In this document: in pieces, positions 48,846 through 61,261 of the stretch
Position numbering within the stretch: position 1 is the stretch's first letter
How the letters are laid out: the number at the start of each line of letters is the position of its first letter
Origin: Taiwanofungus camphoratus
Taxonomy: Eukaryota; Basidiomycota; Agaricomycetes; Polyporales; Taiwanofungaceae
Direction of reading: 5' to 3'
Assembly (NCBI GenBank): GCA_003999685.1
Contig: CP021227.1
Coordinates: 744,001-808,000 of the forward strand
Length of the DNA: 64,000 bases
Program-made: the position numbers and the translations under genes
The notes under the pieces: model-generated
The model's database searches: none
Told to the model about the DNA's origin: nothing
The model's input: the letters and a program-made list of their open reading frames with translations, nothing else

Positions 48846-49913
48846 TTTGAATAGTTGAGAGGTTTATGGACAATCTGCTCGACTAGGGAGATCGTGGAAG
48901 AAAGTTTTATGGTCAGTCAACACTGGATCGTATATATACTTCGTCAATGTGGAGACACGCACCGGGTCATGACGAATGGTTGGTTCTATGCGGGAGACTT
49001 GTCTCCATTTCTTTGACCGGATGACTTGCGCAGTAGTATGGAACGTCATTTGTGGGTCAAGATGCTGCGATCCAACTGGCGCAGGTGGAGATGGACGAAT
49101 GCGATCCCCGAGAAGACTGCATTGCTCTAGTGCTGGAAGTCCCATGCTGAAATGATCCCAGCAGCAAAGCCTACCACCATGTGGCATGAAGCTGTGAAGC
49201 CTTTGGACAACAATCGTCAATATGAAAGCCATTTCCAGATTTGGCAGGTATAGTTGTTTACACAATTTAATTGGCTGAACGGGGTACGACAGCGGCACAT
49301 ACAACGGTCATGTTCTGCAGATTGAGCAGATAACGCCCTGACTTTACACGAGTTTTCATCTTCAAGTTTTCAAATGTCGAGCGATACTAGACTACAGGCT
49401 TGAAGGGCCCGGCCCCGCCTTGTGTGTGCCGCCTGGAGCAAGCAGCGAACCAATCCGGATACGTCCCACGCTAGCCTTCAAGCAGTTGTGAGAAAACACT
49501 AGTATGCCTCCCAAGAGAACCCTCTAAGACAGGGGCCGGTGACTTGTACGGCCGTAAAGGGCTGTCGCTTCTCTCGCTGGGCATCAGCACAGTCGGATGT
49601 TACATCGCGAGGGTAGTTTTTAGTATGGTACTCAGTCAGTCCGTCTTCACCTAGAACCTGGATAACATGCAAGAAATCCTGAGCGATTAGATATTATACA
49701 ACCTTCTGGGACGCTACTACAACGGTGGTGAGTGGGGCCTGAGGGTAAAAGCAATCGCAACGGAAGTGAATGGGTTTGATGAAATGAATGTTATGTGACA
49801 AACTGAATCTGCTGCTTGCGGCAGTCACATTAGATCTCATTTGTACTAGCGGCTTCAAAATGACTCGAAAGGACGCATAATGTACTCATGTATCGTGAAG
49901 TTGTGACGCCAAT
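48846..49913. other. Intergenic, no gene recognised
   Basis: About 1.07 kb lies upstream of the glycine-rich gene and downstream of the minus-strand seven-helix gene. Only short frames are visible, with no motif or repeat. Confidence 0.45.
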
Positions 49914-51632
49914 CTAGAGTGGTTCTTGTTTATGGTCAGGAAGGATATCACTATCTGCCGACTCTACGTCGGTGACCTTTTTGCTGTGTTCCGGCTCCTG
50001 CGTGTAGTCTGACACGCGGTCCTCATCACCGACTGTGAACGTTTGCATCTAACATTGCAATACACGATGAAAACGTTGGATCACCAGAACTTGTACTGTT
50101 CAACTCACCTGGACGTGTACTCCGCCGCTGAGGTCTTTCAGATGTGATCTCGGACGACTCGCGATGGGATTCACATTGGAGCGGAAGGCAATTGCACCGG
50201 AATGAGTGCTCGATGAGCTAGTGGCAGAAGATCAATGGTATTCGACAACGACGGCAATAAAACAACCCACAACATCTCAGGGCCGTTGCTCTGAAACTTG
50301 CTTAACCGCCGCACAGCGCGACACGCAACTACCTGTATTCAAAGTGCGCATTAACACAACGCCTAAGAGTAGGAGTAGTCACCAGGAAGACTGACGGTGG
50401 AACCAACTGCTGCAGGCACATTAAAGACAATGGTCATGATCGAGTTCAGACCCAACAACATGAAGGTCGTGGCAATCAGGTTAGAGATGAATCTGTATAT
50501 TTCATGAGATCCAGTCGCTGTGTTACTTCACGATATAGGCTTACGCAACCAAGAAGTAGATCATGCCGTCCTTGAAGAGGAGCCGGATCAACTGTGAACG
50601 GCCAGCGCGACCAGAGAGCTTGTATGCACTAAGGACCATGACCAATGCATCGAAGCACATGGAGTAAATGAACGTCGCAGCGAGTATCGTCTTGTTAGAG
50701 CGAATAATAGCGCAGCCAGAACCGGGGATCCACTCGGCCGTCAGAAGCACGCCTGAAAAGAAAAAAACCTCAAAGACCAACCCGGATTTACAGTTAAACA
50801 GTAGAATCACCTTGGAGGATAAGGGACCAATGACCTAATATTACGATCACGAGGGGAACTACAACATATAAGCTGTTGGACCATAGAACCATCCTAAGAT
50901 TTCTACTCAGCCTACTCCTCGTCAATGCACAAGCTCAGTCGGACTCACGTGCGGATTGACAAGTTGATACTCGCAAGTCCGACAGCCGCATCGCCCGCGA
51001 GCTGAGATCGACATCAATGAGTCATCGGGACAAGAAAAGACCAGATAAAAATCACCTGGTTAAAAGTGTACAATGCCTGGCAGTTGATCTCGCTGAAACC
51101 GATCAGGATCTGACCTCAGAACAAATCCCTAACAATTCTAATTTGTTGACTTACGACGTTGCATCAAGTGCAATGAGACTAGAGATCCGGGTGTATGTCA
51201 ACTGGAATGGTTCCGAGTCGCCAAGGCAAGAGATACTCACATGCCGATCATAGCGAAGAAGAGGCAGTAACGATCCGCCAAGTAGAAGATCTAGTATCGC
51301 TGATGAGTACCAAAACGCTATATTTTACTGGCCAGAAACCAATCCATACCAGCGGCCAGGCGAACCTTTTCTTGCCTGAGATGAATTGCCATTCAAAATC
51401 GAGGGAGGTAGCAAACTCCCAGCTGGGGTTAAAGTATAAACAATAAGCTTAAATTCATGGAAGGCCAAGAACATACAAATATAAGCCTGCGAGCGCATGC
51501 ATGAGCTTCGCAAAGGCAGCTGGACAAGCGAGTGTGAGAGTACATTCAGGATCTGCCTCGTTGGTTGATTTGAGAGGAAGTCGACATACCTGCATCAATG
51601 GCAAGCTCCGCAGGTGACTGCCAATCGACCAT
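49914..51632 (-). CDS. Seven-helix membrane protein of an Agaricomycete-specific family, paralogue A
   Basis: Several exons run from ATG at 51632 (MVDWQSPAELAIDA) to the stop at 49914. Recognisable pieces are FAKLMHALAGLYLY, WEFATSLDFEWQFISGKKRF, the long exon near 50750-50540 (TILAATFIYSMCFDALVMVL, GRSQLIRLLFKDGMIYFLVA), and a C-terminal tail rich in Asp/Glu (MQTFTVGDEDRVSDYTQEPE). The layout is an extracellular start, about seven hydrophobic helices and an acidic cytosolic tail. Proteins like this are abundant in Agaricomycetes and have no known function. A receptor-like role is often guessed from topology alone. Exon limits in the middle (51300-50850) are not resolved, and several changes there look less conserved than in paralogue B, so the copy could be diverging. 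Confidence 0.7.
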
Positions 51633-52555
51633 GGTGAACAGTAGAGGCGAGAAGCAGAAGTTACCGACGATAAGCCAACAGCCTGGACCGAATGTAGATC
51701 AAAGGGGGGAACCCACACCGCCTTGAGGAACTTCGCACCGCGGCCCCAGCTTTAGTACTTTTAAATTTTTGCATTTGCAAGAAGCCCAGAATACGAAGCT
51801 GCCACGATGAAATGGCAGCTTCCGGACCTCGTTTGCCACGGAGTATTCACGTCAAGGGTAACCGAGGGTATGAAGACCATGCTTTGCCGGCCATGAGTTA
51901 CCCAGAAACGCAAATGAAAGAAATCAGAAGACTCCGTCTGCCATAATCTTCGCACTTGCCACTGAGAAAAGGCGCCAATCTGCCACTATCGATAGAGAAG
52001 CCCAGTTGTCCGAGTCGAAGTGTCTTGAGGCGTTCTAAAGCCTAACGGAAATTTGGCCTGTTGTAGTAGTTGAACGTTGAACATCGATGCTGCTGAGAAA
52101 TACTCATATCCATTGTACATACCCCTTGAAGCGTGAGGAATAAAGGACACAGCACAAGTAGACACAAGTAACATCGTCACAACTCAGCGGCGGTTTCCAG
52201 ATCATAATTTTAGCGCCTGTCACACAACCCATTCATCTCGAGGCGAATATTTACGAAGTCGGTTATTCGCGCGTCTTTCACTGGTCTACACTCCTGGTCA
52301 TATCTAGGCCGAGTGGACTCGTGCGAGTTGCGTCCCCTCGTCGGATCTTTTGGTTCCCCTTCTGAGACGACCCTTATCCGCTTTGCTGGATATGGACTTC
52401 CTCGGACCCACAGTAGGGAGACGCAAATATCGCTTACAGTAAGTCGCAATCTCCGACAATTTACTTGAACGCGCTATGCCTGTGCGTTAGAGTCGGTCCA
52501 TCGCACACTCTGCCTTTCCTTTTGACTTACGGTCCAGTTACTGGACTTCTCCATT
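51633..52555. other. Divergent intergenic region (seven-helix protein A / P450)
   Basis: 920 bp between two genes that point away from each other, holding both promoters. No gene is recognised. The last 100 bp before the P450 start are pyrimidine-rich. Confidence 0.45.
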
Positions 52556-54990
52556 ATGCTTGACCTACTTCTTCCTACACCGCAAGCTTCCTTGTTGCTC
52601 ACACTCGTTATAGCGCTTTGTCTGTATCGTTCTATTATCCTGCGCCAGGGTCAAGATATCCATAGGCTCCTTGGTCCAGTAAGTACGTCCAACCCGAATT
52701 AGACATCAATATCTGATAGGCAATCATTTTACGTCTGCAGTCTCGAAAGATTACCAACTGGATATGGGGCCACGAACTGATGGCATTCCAAGCTGAGGCC
52801 ACCGAGATGTATACCAAGTGGGCTTCAATCTGTGGACCCATATTCAAAATCAAGGCCGCCCTCTTTCATAGCGACATAGTGAGTCGGTCAGTGGCGCTTG
52901 AACATCATGGCATATACGTATTCGGTACAGATCATCGCTGCGGATCATGCTGCGGTGCAGCATATCTTTCAACACTCGGATGATTATGGTCAGTACCCCA
53001 TTTCTTCCACAGCTCGCTTTCCATCAGACAGTACTTGACACTGTACTCCTTCAATTATTCCTTTCGGACTGTACAAATACTCAAATCGATTCACTTGACC
53101 CTCATTGACAGTGAAATCGCCAGCATTCCGACCCCCAGTAGCAAATGTACTGGGCAAAGGCCTCGTGTGGGCCGAGGGGGATGATCACAAGAAGCAACGC
53201 CGAGTGCTTGCGACCGCGTTCTCGTGAGTTTGTTCTGCCTTGATCCATTTCTTCATTATGATTCAGGGGTCTTTCGGACTCTCCTGGCTTGATACGCCAT
53301 GCGGTCTTTTCATCTTGGATATTTTTGTTCACAAAAAGATTGGATGTTGATGTGCTTCTATCTCCGCGCACGTGCCTTTTGTTAATCGCATAGGCCCGAG
53401 AATCTCAAGGGCATGGCAGATGACATATCAGAGTGCTCTGAGAAGGTAAGTTGGAACTCTAGGATTAAGTTAGTACTGAACCTACCTTTGGAACGTCTCA
53501 ACCTTCTAGCTGGAAAGCAGACTGACGAACCAGGTTCTCTCGCATGGGGGTGGTGTAACCGTGAACATCGTTGAACTTACCTCCTCATGCACGTAAGTCG
53601 CATCTGCCTTACCGTTAGTATATCGGAACTGAAATAATCGATCATTATTCAGCCTCGATATCATTGGCCGCGTAGCCTTTGGGCACGACTTCAAATCGGG
53701 CCAATCTACTGAAGCGAAGCAAATTCATACGTCTTGGAACGGCCATGTCAACGGCGGGCTGACCTTTGGCGGCTTCATTGCCATGCTCGTCATTCGCGCC
53801 TTCCCATACGTCACGCTCATCCCACTCCCTGCGGTCAAGGCAGGTGGACGCATTAGGCAGATAGTGATCAAGCTCTCCAAGCGCCTCCTCGAACGCGGGT
53901 CGTTCAAGGAGAGCGGGAAAGATATTTTAAGCATCCTGATGAAAGCGGACAAGGAGCGTGGCACCAAGGAGGAGGGGCTAACGCCGCAGCAGATCTTGGA
54001 CAACGTAAGTGGGACCTGGCGTCTGGCCTATTCCGGACTGTGCACACGTTGAGCGCCTTTGATTCGCAATGCGGCTGTATAGATCAGCACATTCATGATG
54101 GTCGGCCATGAGACCACCGCAGGGTCCATCAGCTTCACTCTGTTGGACCTTGCTCGGCATCCGGAGAAGCAACGAAAATTGCGCGAAGAGGTCCGTAGTT
54201 ATGGTCGTGACCTGAGCTACGACGATGTACAGCGGCTTGAGTACCTGGATGCTGTAGTCAAGGAGGGGTGCGTTCTGATTCTTTTCGCGCAACCGTTTTG
54301 AGTTCCTAATACCGGTTCCGACCTGTAGACTCCGCCTGCACCCCGCTTCGCCTCAAACTGAGCGAGTAGCACTGAGGGACGACGTCATCCCGCTCAGTAA
54401 ACCGGTACGCACTCGAGACGGAGAAGCACTCACGTCTCTTCGTGTAAAAGCCGGTCAGGTATGGTCTTTTTCCAACTCTGGTACGGCCCCTCTTGACTTC
54501 TTCTGTCTCCAACAATGCAGGTCATTCATATTCCATTCACGACCATGCAGGTCAACACAGCCGTGTGGGGACCGAGTGCAGCCGAGTTCCATCCCGAGAG
54601 GTGGATCACTCCTGGAGGTGTGCCCCCTCCATCAGAACTTCCGCACGGGTGGAGTGGCCTGGTTACCTTCTGCGATGGCCCGCGGAATTGTATCGGCTAT
54701 CGACTAGGTCAGCAATCTACCTTTTGTTTGAGACTTCTTTTTCCTGCCTCTAGAGCAGTCCTGGAAAATTGTGTTTCCATGTATTCCACGTTCCCGGATT
54801 GGTACTGACCTTCTGACTTTTTTTTTGCATAGCCATCTTCGAGCTCAAGGTTATCCTCGCCACGCTCGTCCGCTCGCTTGAATTTCACGACACGATGGCC
54901 GTGGTCCAGAGGAAGATATCGCCGACGTTGCAACCAGTAACGGACGGCAAGGGTGGGATCTTACCGCTATATATCACTATCGCGCCGTGA
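52556..54990 (+). CDS. Cytochrome P450 monooxygenase
   Basis: About ten exons run from ATG at 52556 to the stop at 54990, giving roughly 500 residues. The N-terminus is a membrane anchor (SLLLTLVIALCLYRSIIL). P450 marks follow in order: helix C-type WAEGDDHKKQRRVLATAF (Trp and Arg that hold the heme propionates), I-helix MMVGHETTAGSISF with the oxygen-activating Thr, K-helix Glu-x-x-Arg around the splice before TLRLHP, the PERF-like FHPERW, and the heme loop FCDGPRNCIGYRLA with the axial Cys. The set is complete, so an active ER monooxygenase is expected. I cannot give the CYP family or substrate. Agaricomycetes carry many such genes for secondary metabolism and xenobiotic breakdown. It sits between two seven-helix paralogues. 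Confidence 0.9.
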
Positions 54991-57348
54991 AGTGGCACAT
55001 GATTTTCAGCACGTTTCGGAAACGACACCCTTTGAGCTTTCTGCTGGTTCAGCGTTGAATTCTGTCGACTGGCATTTGAGATGTGTCTGATTTCGATCTT
55101 CTGTGTGTTCTGAATCTCATTATGCATCGGCATCCGCTTGTTTACTTTACTCAGTTGCTGTCACCTCCTTTTACCGTATAACTTACTTGATATCCCCCAT
55201 TGTATCTTAACGCGGTGAATGTGGCCGCGTCGAGCAGACGCTGATCTTCGTGAGCTCTGTCTGTGCCACAGCGCTCCTTGTACGTCAACCTTGTGATCCA
55301 CATCATGTGCACTCTGCACACAGTGAGAACCCATGTAAAGGTCTTCTGAGTAAACAGGGTATGTAGACCTGTTTTTGAATCCCTGAGGCCCGCATAGGCT
55401 TGGTGGCTTAAACGCTTCGTGTGCTCGTTCTTTAATGATATATCTGCCCCAATGGACTGGAAAACGTTGACAGCCCAGAATGTGGACACTCCCAAAGGGA
55501 TTTGTACGGTGTGAATCCGGGAACCCCACGAAACTGGCGCTATACTGGTTCTCGAGCGTTAGGCGTTCCGCGGGACGTCGCGTTCATCAATTTCGGCGCG
55601 TATTCAGCTTCGTTTACGGAGTGCTGCAGGATTCTCCGATTGGGCCTACAGCTGGTATATCTGTAATATTACTGCCTTTGTATGTCCGTCAAAACAATTG
55701 TAGGACCACATCCAAGCATCATAAGGGTCTTTCAACGTGAGGGAATTCAGATCAGGTTTCCAGAAGCACCTCACCCAGCAGGACCCTGGTTGGCAGCGTG
55801 CAGGAGGGTAATGAGCTTATTTGAGCTCGCGTGCTCTTGTGGATGCTTCGCAAAAGCTTTGGAAATCGAACGTGCCATTGAATACATCATTTCACCATTC
55901 TCATCCAGTCACGAATCGACGACCGCGTGCTCTCGCATGCCATACGCATAACTTTGGAACAGGTCTTACGAACCTGCTCCGACATTTGCATCGGAGGTTG
56001 GTAAGCGTCCAGTATGGGAATATCGCCACAGCATGTGCAGTGATGCTCGGCGGGAAGGCCTATATTTGGAAATGTTCTGCTTCACAGGTCGAATGCAGAC
56101 ATGCTCTGGCAGAAAGCGGATGATGTATTCAAGCAGGGGCCATGCAAGCGGTGCACGGTTCCGCACTATTCCTCTTCGAGCCTCTAGCCTCAACGTGCGG
56201 GACACAACCTTCAGTCTTAGCTATCGACGCTGTCAACTTTTCTACGCTTTTGACTTCGCTTCGCACATGGCGTGATCGTAGAGAGACAGAGCTCTCGTAA
56301 GGGCCCTGCCAATAGTGGGAAGTTGTGATCATCAACGGCAACAGTTCCTGAGCGGTGTGGGCCAAGTCGATGCCTGCAAGGTATCCAAAGTGGCGGTTAA
56401 AGTCAGGGTAAATTTGTGCAGCATCACATTAGCGAGGGCAGCGGGATCGATTGGTCTTCGGTGTACCTGCTCTTCAGCGATCGCGGCCGGGGATTGATTA
56501 CGACAAACATACTGATCGGACAAGATTCTAGTGCGCCATGACCTCAAATTTGCCTAGTTCCGTCAATAGACTCGATACGACAGAGTTCGTCCATAGATGA
56601 ACTCGGCCGTATTGAATCTTTCGACGGAAATAGGCCATTTTGGAAGACTCTTGAGCATAAGGAGACGTTCTTCAATATACCGTCGACGCTGAGCTTGAGT
56701 TCGACTGTAGGTAGGTTGTTTGGATGAAACCCATCACCCTTGAAAAACAATCCAAAAAAAGTCCTAGTGGGGTTTCAATTGGGCCTGTTCGAGGTTACGT
56801 TTTGGCAAATTGACGAAGAAGTCTTCGTTGTCACTGAATGGGAAATTTTACCAGGCCAAAAGCAGCAGAAGCGCCCTTTACGGTGGGCGCACGCGGCAAT
56901 GCGAGCTCTGCGAGTTGTGTGTAAAAAGATCGATGTCCAGCTCCGAGTCGCTCCTGTCTTTGGAACTTGAGGATAGCCACTGCGGCAGGGCTGAAGCAAA
57001 GCATAGCTATCTAGCCTAGAAGGGAGTACAACTATCCTCTGCGTCCATACCGCGAGCTTCTTTCAAGGCATAGAACCCCATATCTCCCCGATATGAGCGT
57101 GTTCGGGTAATGAGAGGCTCTGGGAAGTGGGTGTCTGCTCAACCACAACACTTATATGCCGAGGACCCTTTCATAAATGGAAGCTTCCTTTTCCGTGCCA
57201 GACCTTGCAACCTTCTGTCTCCACACTGGCATTCCTATATAGTGGGTCTCGTCGCTCCTTTCACCTTTTCCCCCATCTCGGCCCCGCGACGCGAGTCCGC
57301 AGCCCGTCCCACTCGTCCCATCTCTTCCAGACGTAACAGTTCATCGAG
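54991..57348. other. Intergenic, 2.4 kb, no gene recognised
   Basis: Frames of up to about 120 codons occur on both strands (for example 55161-55529 minus and 56740-56970 plus), but none has a motif, a consistent splice pattern or a transposon signature. The last 100 bp lead into the promoter of seven-helix paralogue B. Confidence 0.4.
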
Positions 57349-59179
57349 ATGGTCAGCTGGAAGTCTCCAGCTGAGATCGCCAAGGATGGAGGTGAGTGTA
57401 CTTCCGTTCGGGTCAAATTCCGGTGTTCTTATCCGGCTCTTTGCAAACGTGGTCTCGAAATCGGTTTTGATGCCCGCGTTGTCCACTTTCAGTGGCTTTC
57501 GACAGGTTCATGCACACTTTACTGGGGCTGTACATGTAGGTCCACGTCACGACGTGCCGGCGCGAGTTGCTTATATGCGTCCGCCATCTCAGCTGGGAGT
57601 TCTTCACTTCGCTTCCATTTGACTGGGACTTCGTCAGTGGCAAGAAGAAGTTCAGATGGCCAATGGTCGGTACAGAATAACGTCCGGACCTTCCAGCGAA
57701 CTGAAGGAGCTCTAGATCTTCTACTTTGCCGGGCGATACTTCTTGCTGTTCGCCCTTATTGGGATGTGAGTTGCCCTTTCGGGTATTTCTGCCTAGGTTA
57801 CTTGAATTTCACCACTCTTGATAGTGCTACAGCGCTGAACGTCACGGAGTATGCTAATTCATACCACACACTGCGTCGTTGTGCGCTGACCAATGCGACA
57901 GTCCAGTCAATTGCCAGGCGTTATACACCTACAACCAGGTACATGTGCTTCATTCTCTGATAATCTTTCCAGTTCGTTCAGCCTTGATTTGCGTTCAGGT
58001 GTTTGGAAACGCTGCAATTGGTCTCGCGAGCATCAATCTGTCGCTGCGCACGTCCGTTGATAGTACTCCAGGTCTTATGGGACGCATATACTCACTGCTT
58101 TCTCATCAGTATGGCCGTCTGGTCACAGTCGTGGTACATCGTGATACCACTAGTGCTCGTCATCCTGGGTCATTGGTCGCTCCTCCTGCACGGTCAGTCA
58201 CATTTGCCCTATGTCTGCTCTACGTCTGACCCACTTCTTGCCGACCAGGCATCCTCCTCAAGGCCGCATGGATACCCGGCGAGGGCTGCCAAATCACAGA
58301 GACCAGCAACACAATCCTCGCGGCGACGTTCATCTACTCGATGATGTTCGACTTCACCGTGCTGATGCTGACTGCGTGGAAGCTCGCGTTTCCTGCACAC
58401 CGCGGGGACCAGAGCCGCATTGTGCAGCTCATCTTCGGCGACGGGCTGATCTTCTTCATCATAGCGTAAGTACCGTGTGCGCTGTAGTGCTACGGTGTGC
58501 TCATATGCGGCTACATGCGCAGTTTCTTGGCGAACATGCTTGCCACGGTGAGCGTCTTACCGATGACTTTGTTGACTACTATGGATTGGACTAGAACTGA
58601 GTTCTCTGACGCAGATTTTCATGCTCCTGAACCTCAACCCTGTCATGTCTATCATCGCCAACGTTCCCGCCGCCATCGCATCCACGGTAAGGTCTATCAC
58701 AGTGAACCCATAGCCATTGAAATCACCCACTTCTCGCACCTTGACACCAGATTGTCGCATGTCGTGTTGTCCGTAGGCTCAGCAACTACACCTCACCAGG
58801 CGTCGAACTCTTCGGGTATGCTGCCGAGCCTTTTGTTATGATTGCGTTCTTCATTGGACTACTTTTACAGGTCCACCATGGCATCTACCCTTGCGTTCAG
58901 CCATGGCGGTCGCAGCTGTGGACCGACGGTAACCGTCAACGATAAGAAGGACGGCGTGCACGTCCAGGTGAGTAGCTGACCTTCAACCCTTGTCCTTGTG
59001 GTACCGTCAGGTGATAGACCCCTCCGGCACAGATGGAGACCTTCGCAACAACAGGGGGCTCGGTGCCCTCGGATCAGTCTTTTGTACAATACGACGCCGT
59101 GGGAAAGGTCATCAAGCATGGCGACTACGATCCGGACGCGCATACAATCCCGGACGACTTCAAGCGACCAGAGTACTGA
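57349..59179 (+). CDS. Seven-helix membrane protein of an Agaricomycete-specific family, paralogue B
   Basis: A many-exon gene from ATG at 57349 (MVSWKSPAEIAKDGG) to the stop at 59179. Pieces in order: FMHTLLGLYM, WEFFTSLPFDWDFVSGKKKF, IFYFAGRYFLLFALIGM, VNCQALYTYNQ, VFGNAAIGLASINLSLR, AVWSQSWYIVIPLVLVILGH, TILAATFIYSMMFDFTVLML, IVQLIFGDGLIFFIIA, FLANMLATIFMLLNLNPVMS, and a tail ending DPDAHTIPDDFKRPEY. About seven membrane helices and a polar C-terminus are visible. The family is common in Agaricomycetes but uncharacterised. Compared with paralogue A (49914-51632) the motif order is identical and the tails diverge, so the two are products of one duplication now lying on opposite sides of the P450 in inverted orientation. 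The model is read by eye, and exon ends may shift by a few bases. Confidence 0.78.
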
Positions 59180-60360
59180 AACCGAAACTGTCATCCAGTC
59201 TCTGCTTGTTGCAGCCTTTCGCGTCCGCGCGCAGACTGCTCTTTACCTGTGCGCCTTTTGTCTTGGCACGAACGTTTCCAAAAATCTACGTACATCAATC
59301 GTCCCATGCTTTCGCGTTGCTCCTTGCATTATCATCAGCAGCAACAGCAGTGTCCTTCTCTTGTTCTTAGGGTTGCCTGGTCCGCGGAATGCGTGGTTCC
59401 GCGTCCTTCGATGTACTTTTATGGATTCTTTCAAACTGCCGTCTCGGGTCCGTTGTCTGTTTACCGTATCACCTCCCACGGTTGCTCTCCGAACTGTTTT
59501 TTAGGTGTATCTCGGTACTTTTTCAGGACTGTACCTTTCTATATGCAAGGAGGGCTGTATGTAACTTGTTCCATACAGTGCTCGCCATAGTTGAATCGAG
59601 GACCAGCCACTGTTACTCTGTTCTCCAAAACCGTGCATTTCCGCCCACTCCCTACTTCAGTCTCTCTCCCTCGTTGCTCGCGTCTCCATATACTTTTCCC
59701 TTCATCCGATCTTCCTCAGTCACATCGCCAAAGCGTTCTCGCTGTCGTCCGTTCTGTTGCCTTCCATGTGTACAGTAGTCCCGAATTCCTAGAGCATGTC
59801 ACGCATATGGCCTCGCCCCGTAGAAGGATGTATAGTCGAGCGCCAGAGGTTCAAGTACGTTGTAGATTATTCATTCAAGGACTTCCACGAGCCACCGTAT
59901 TCAAGACCCACCTTCGACTTGGTTCGAGTTTTGTAAGCGCACGGATGAAGCATTCAAACTCGGGCTTTTCGGCTGCTCCGATGTGTCGCATTGTAAGCCA
60001 AGTTCAGTGCTTTCGTCAGACACAGCTATTCACGCACTGCTCGACAGGAAATTCTTGCCGGCATGGTGACTGAGTACCACGGCTCCTGACGAAGGATAAG
60101 TATACAAATGACAGTGTTCAGGTCTCCAATGCTGCTGAGTCCGACAATGTGTGGCTATGGGATGGTCGCCTCCTAAATCGGCTTGTGAAGAACCGACCGG
60201 CGCGGCTCTATGAGACCTCAGGTTCATATCATATTCGTATGTCTCAAAATATTTATCCCAAGTGAGCAACGACATGCGGCCACCTTGAACATATATAAAT
60301 ACGAGGAAATCAGAGGAATCCGCACTGTTCTCATCTCATCTGCACGAACCGTCAAGCACA
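59180..60360. other. Intergenic, with TATA box at 60292-60299
   Basis: About 1.2 kb with no conserved gene. Frames near 59200-60070 are Ser/Arg/Phe-rich and unsupported. TATATAAA at 60292-60299 lies 60 bp before an ATG at 60361, a good core-promoter arrangement. Confidence 0.5.
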
Positions 60361-60675
60361 ATGCTCATCAAGTGGTTCTCTCTGTTCATTTGTGTCTTCG
60401 CGAGTGTCGCCTCTATTTCTGTAAGCTCTTCTTCACGTCCTTAAGCTACAGGAAGCTGATGCATTTGCACACGCTTAAATACCAGATGTTGCTGGATTAG
60501 CGGTCCGGCAATTGGAGGCAAGGGCTGTGGTCCTAAAGGATGCAAGCATGACGTCCCACAGTTGGAGCCGAAGGGCTGCGGTCTTAAAGTGTGCAAGCAT
60601 GACGGTTCACGGTTGAAACTGAGGAACTGTGGTCCGAAAGGATACAAGCATGATGCAGACACTCTACAGTTGTAA
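60361..60675 (+). CDS. Candidate small secreted-peptide gene with Cys-rich tandem repeats (model unresolved)
   Basis: An ATG 60 bp after a TATA box opens MLIKWFSLFICVFASVASIS, a textbook signal peptide, followed by a donor GTAAGC at 60421. Downstream a separate open stretch encodes three 17-residue repeats: KGCGPKGCKHDVPQLEP, KGCGLKVCKHDGSRLKL and RNCGPKGYKHDADTLQL, then a stop at 60673. The repeats are exactly 51 bp each (60520-60672). I could not find a splice that joins the signal peptide to the repeat frame in phase, so whether they belong to one gene is open. The stop codon lies a few bases inside the right duplication arm, so the 3' end may have been replaced. Repeated Cys/Lys/His units recall secreted repeat peptides or metal-binding peptides, but this is speculation. 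Confidence 0.35.
60520..60672 (+). repeat. Three tandem 51-bp repeats
   Basis: Units start at 60520, 60571 and 60622. Each contains a form of GGCTGTGGTCCTAAAGG followed by TGCAAGCATGA. Length is kept in codons (17), which suggests the repeats were or are translated. The third unit ends at the breakpoint of the inverted duplication. Confidence 0.85.
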
Positions 60676-60973
60676 TATCACAAGTCCGTCATGCTTCAAA
60701 TTTACGTGTACAATGGCGGTTCGATCACTCACTTTCTGGCATCCACACGCAAGTCTATAGAATTTTTGATGTAATGACGACATTCTCGACACAACGTTAC
60801 GGCTGTAAATTGACGTGTCGTTCGAGGAGCTATTTCTGCTGGGATATTTGTACAGAGGTCTGATGACTCGTACGCAATTATCCTGTGTCTTGACTTTGCA
60901 ATAGTGCACCGTCAGAAACTCTTGAACGACTACACGAACTGAGCCCGGAGCACTACTCCCGGCCTACGTCCTA

Positions 60974-61261
60974 GTGACAATGCTGTGTCAACGAGGCACG
61001 ATGATACTACTACTCGATGGTGCTTACATACGCATATATGCTGAAGAGGAAATTCTCAAGGAAGGAACCACAGATAAAAACCGATCCACACTTGTCCCCT
61101 TTGGCTTCCGCAGGCTGTCGACGTTTGCTCCTTTCTCAAAGACGAACACGGCCTTGTCCTATGACTGTGTCCGCGTGAAAGCGTTGAACAAGCTCGTGTC
61201 TCGCGTGGACCATCGATGGCGGAGGTTAATCAGCTCGTATTCCTTTTCGGCCACAACGTAG
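60974..61261 (+). CDS. Unassigned reading frame in the duplicated arm (right copy)
   Basis: The 95-codon counterpart of minus 9248-8964, with the same start MTMLCQRGTMILLLDG. It lacks 29 nt after ALNKLV, so its end is read in another phase (SRVDHRWRRLISSY). The loss of a non-multiple of three in one copy argues against strong constraint, unless the gene is real and this copy is the damaged one. Not recognised. Confidence 0.2.
   Translation: MTMLCQRGTMILLLDGAYIRIYAEEEILKEGTTDKNRSTLVPFGFRRLSTFAPFSKTNTALSYDCVRVKALNKLVSRVDHRWRRLISSYSFSATT

Noticed and set aside
55161-55529. Minus-strand frame as a third member of the seven-helix family
   Set aside because: Length and some hydrophobic stretches fit loosely, but none of the family motifs seen in paralogues A and B occurs.
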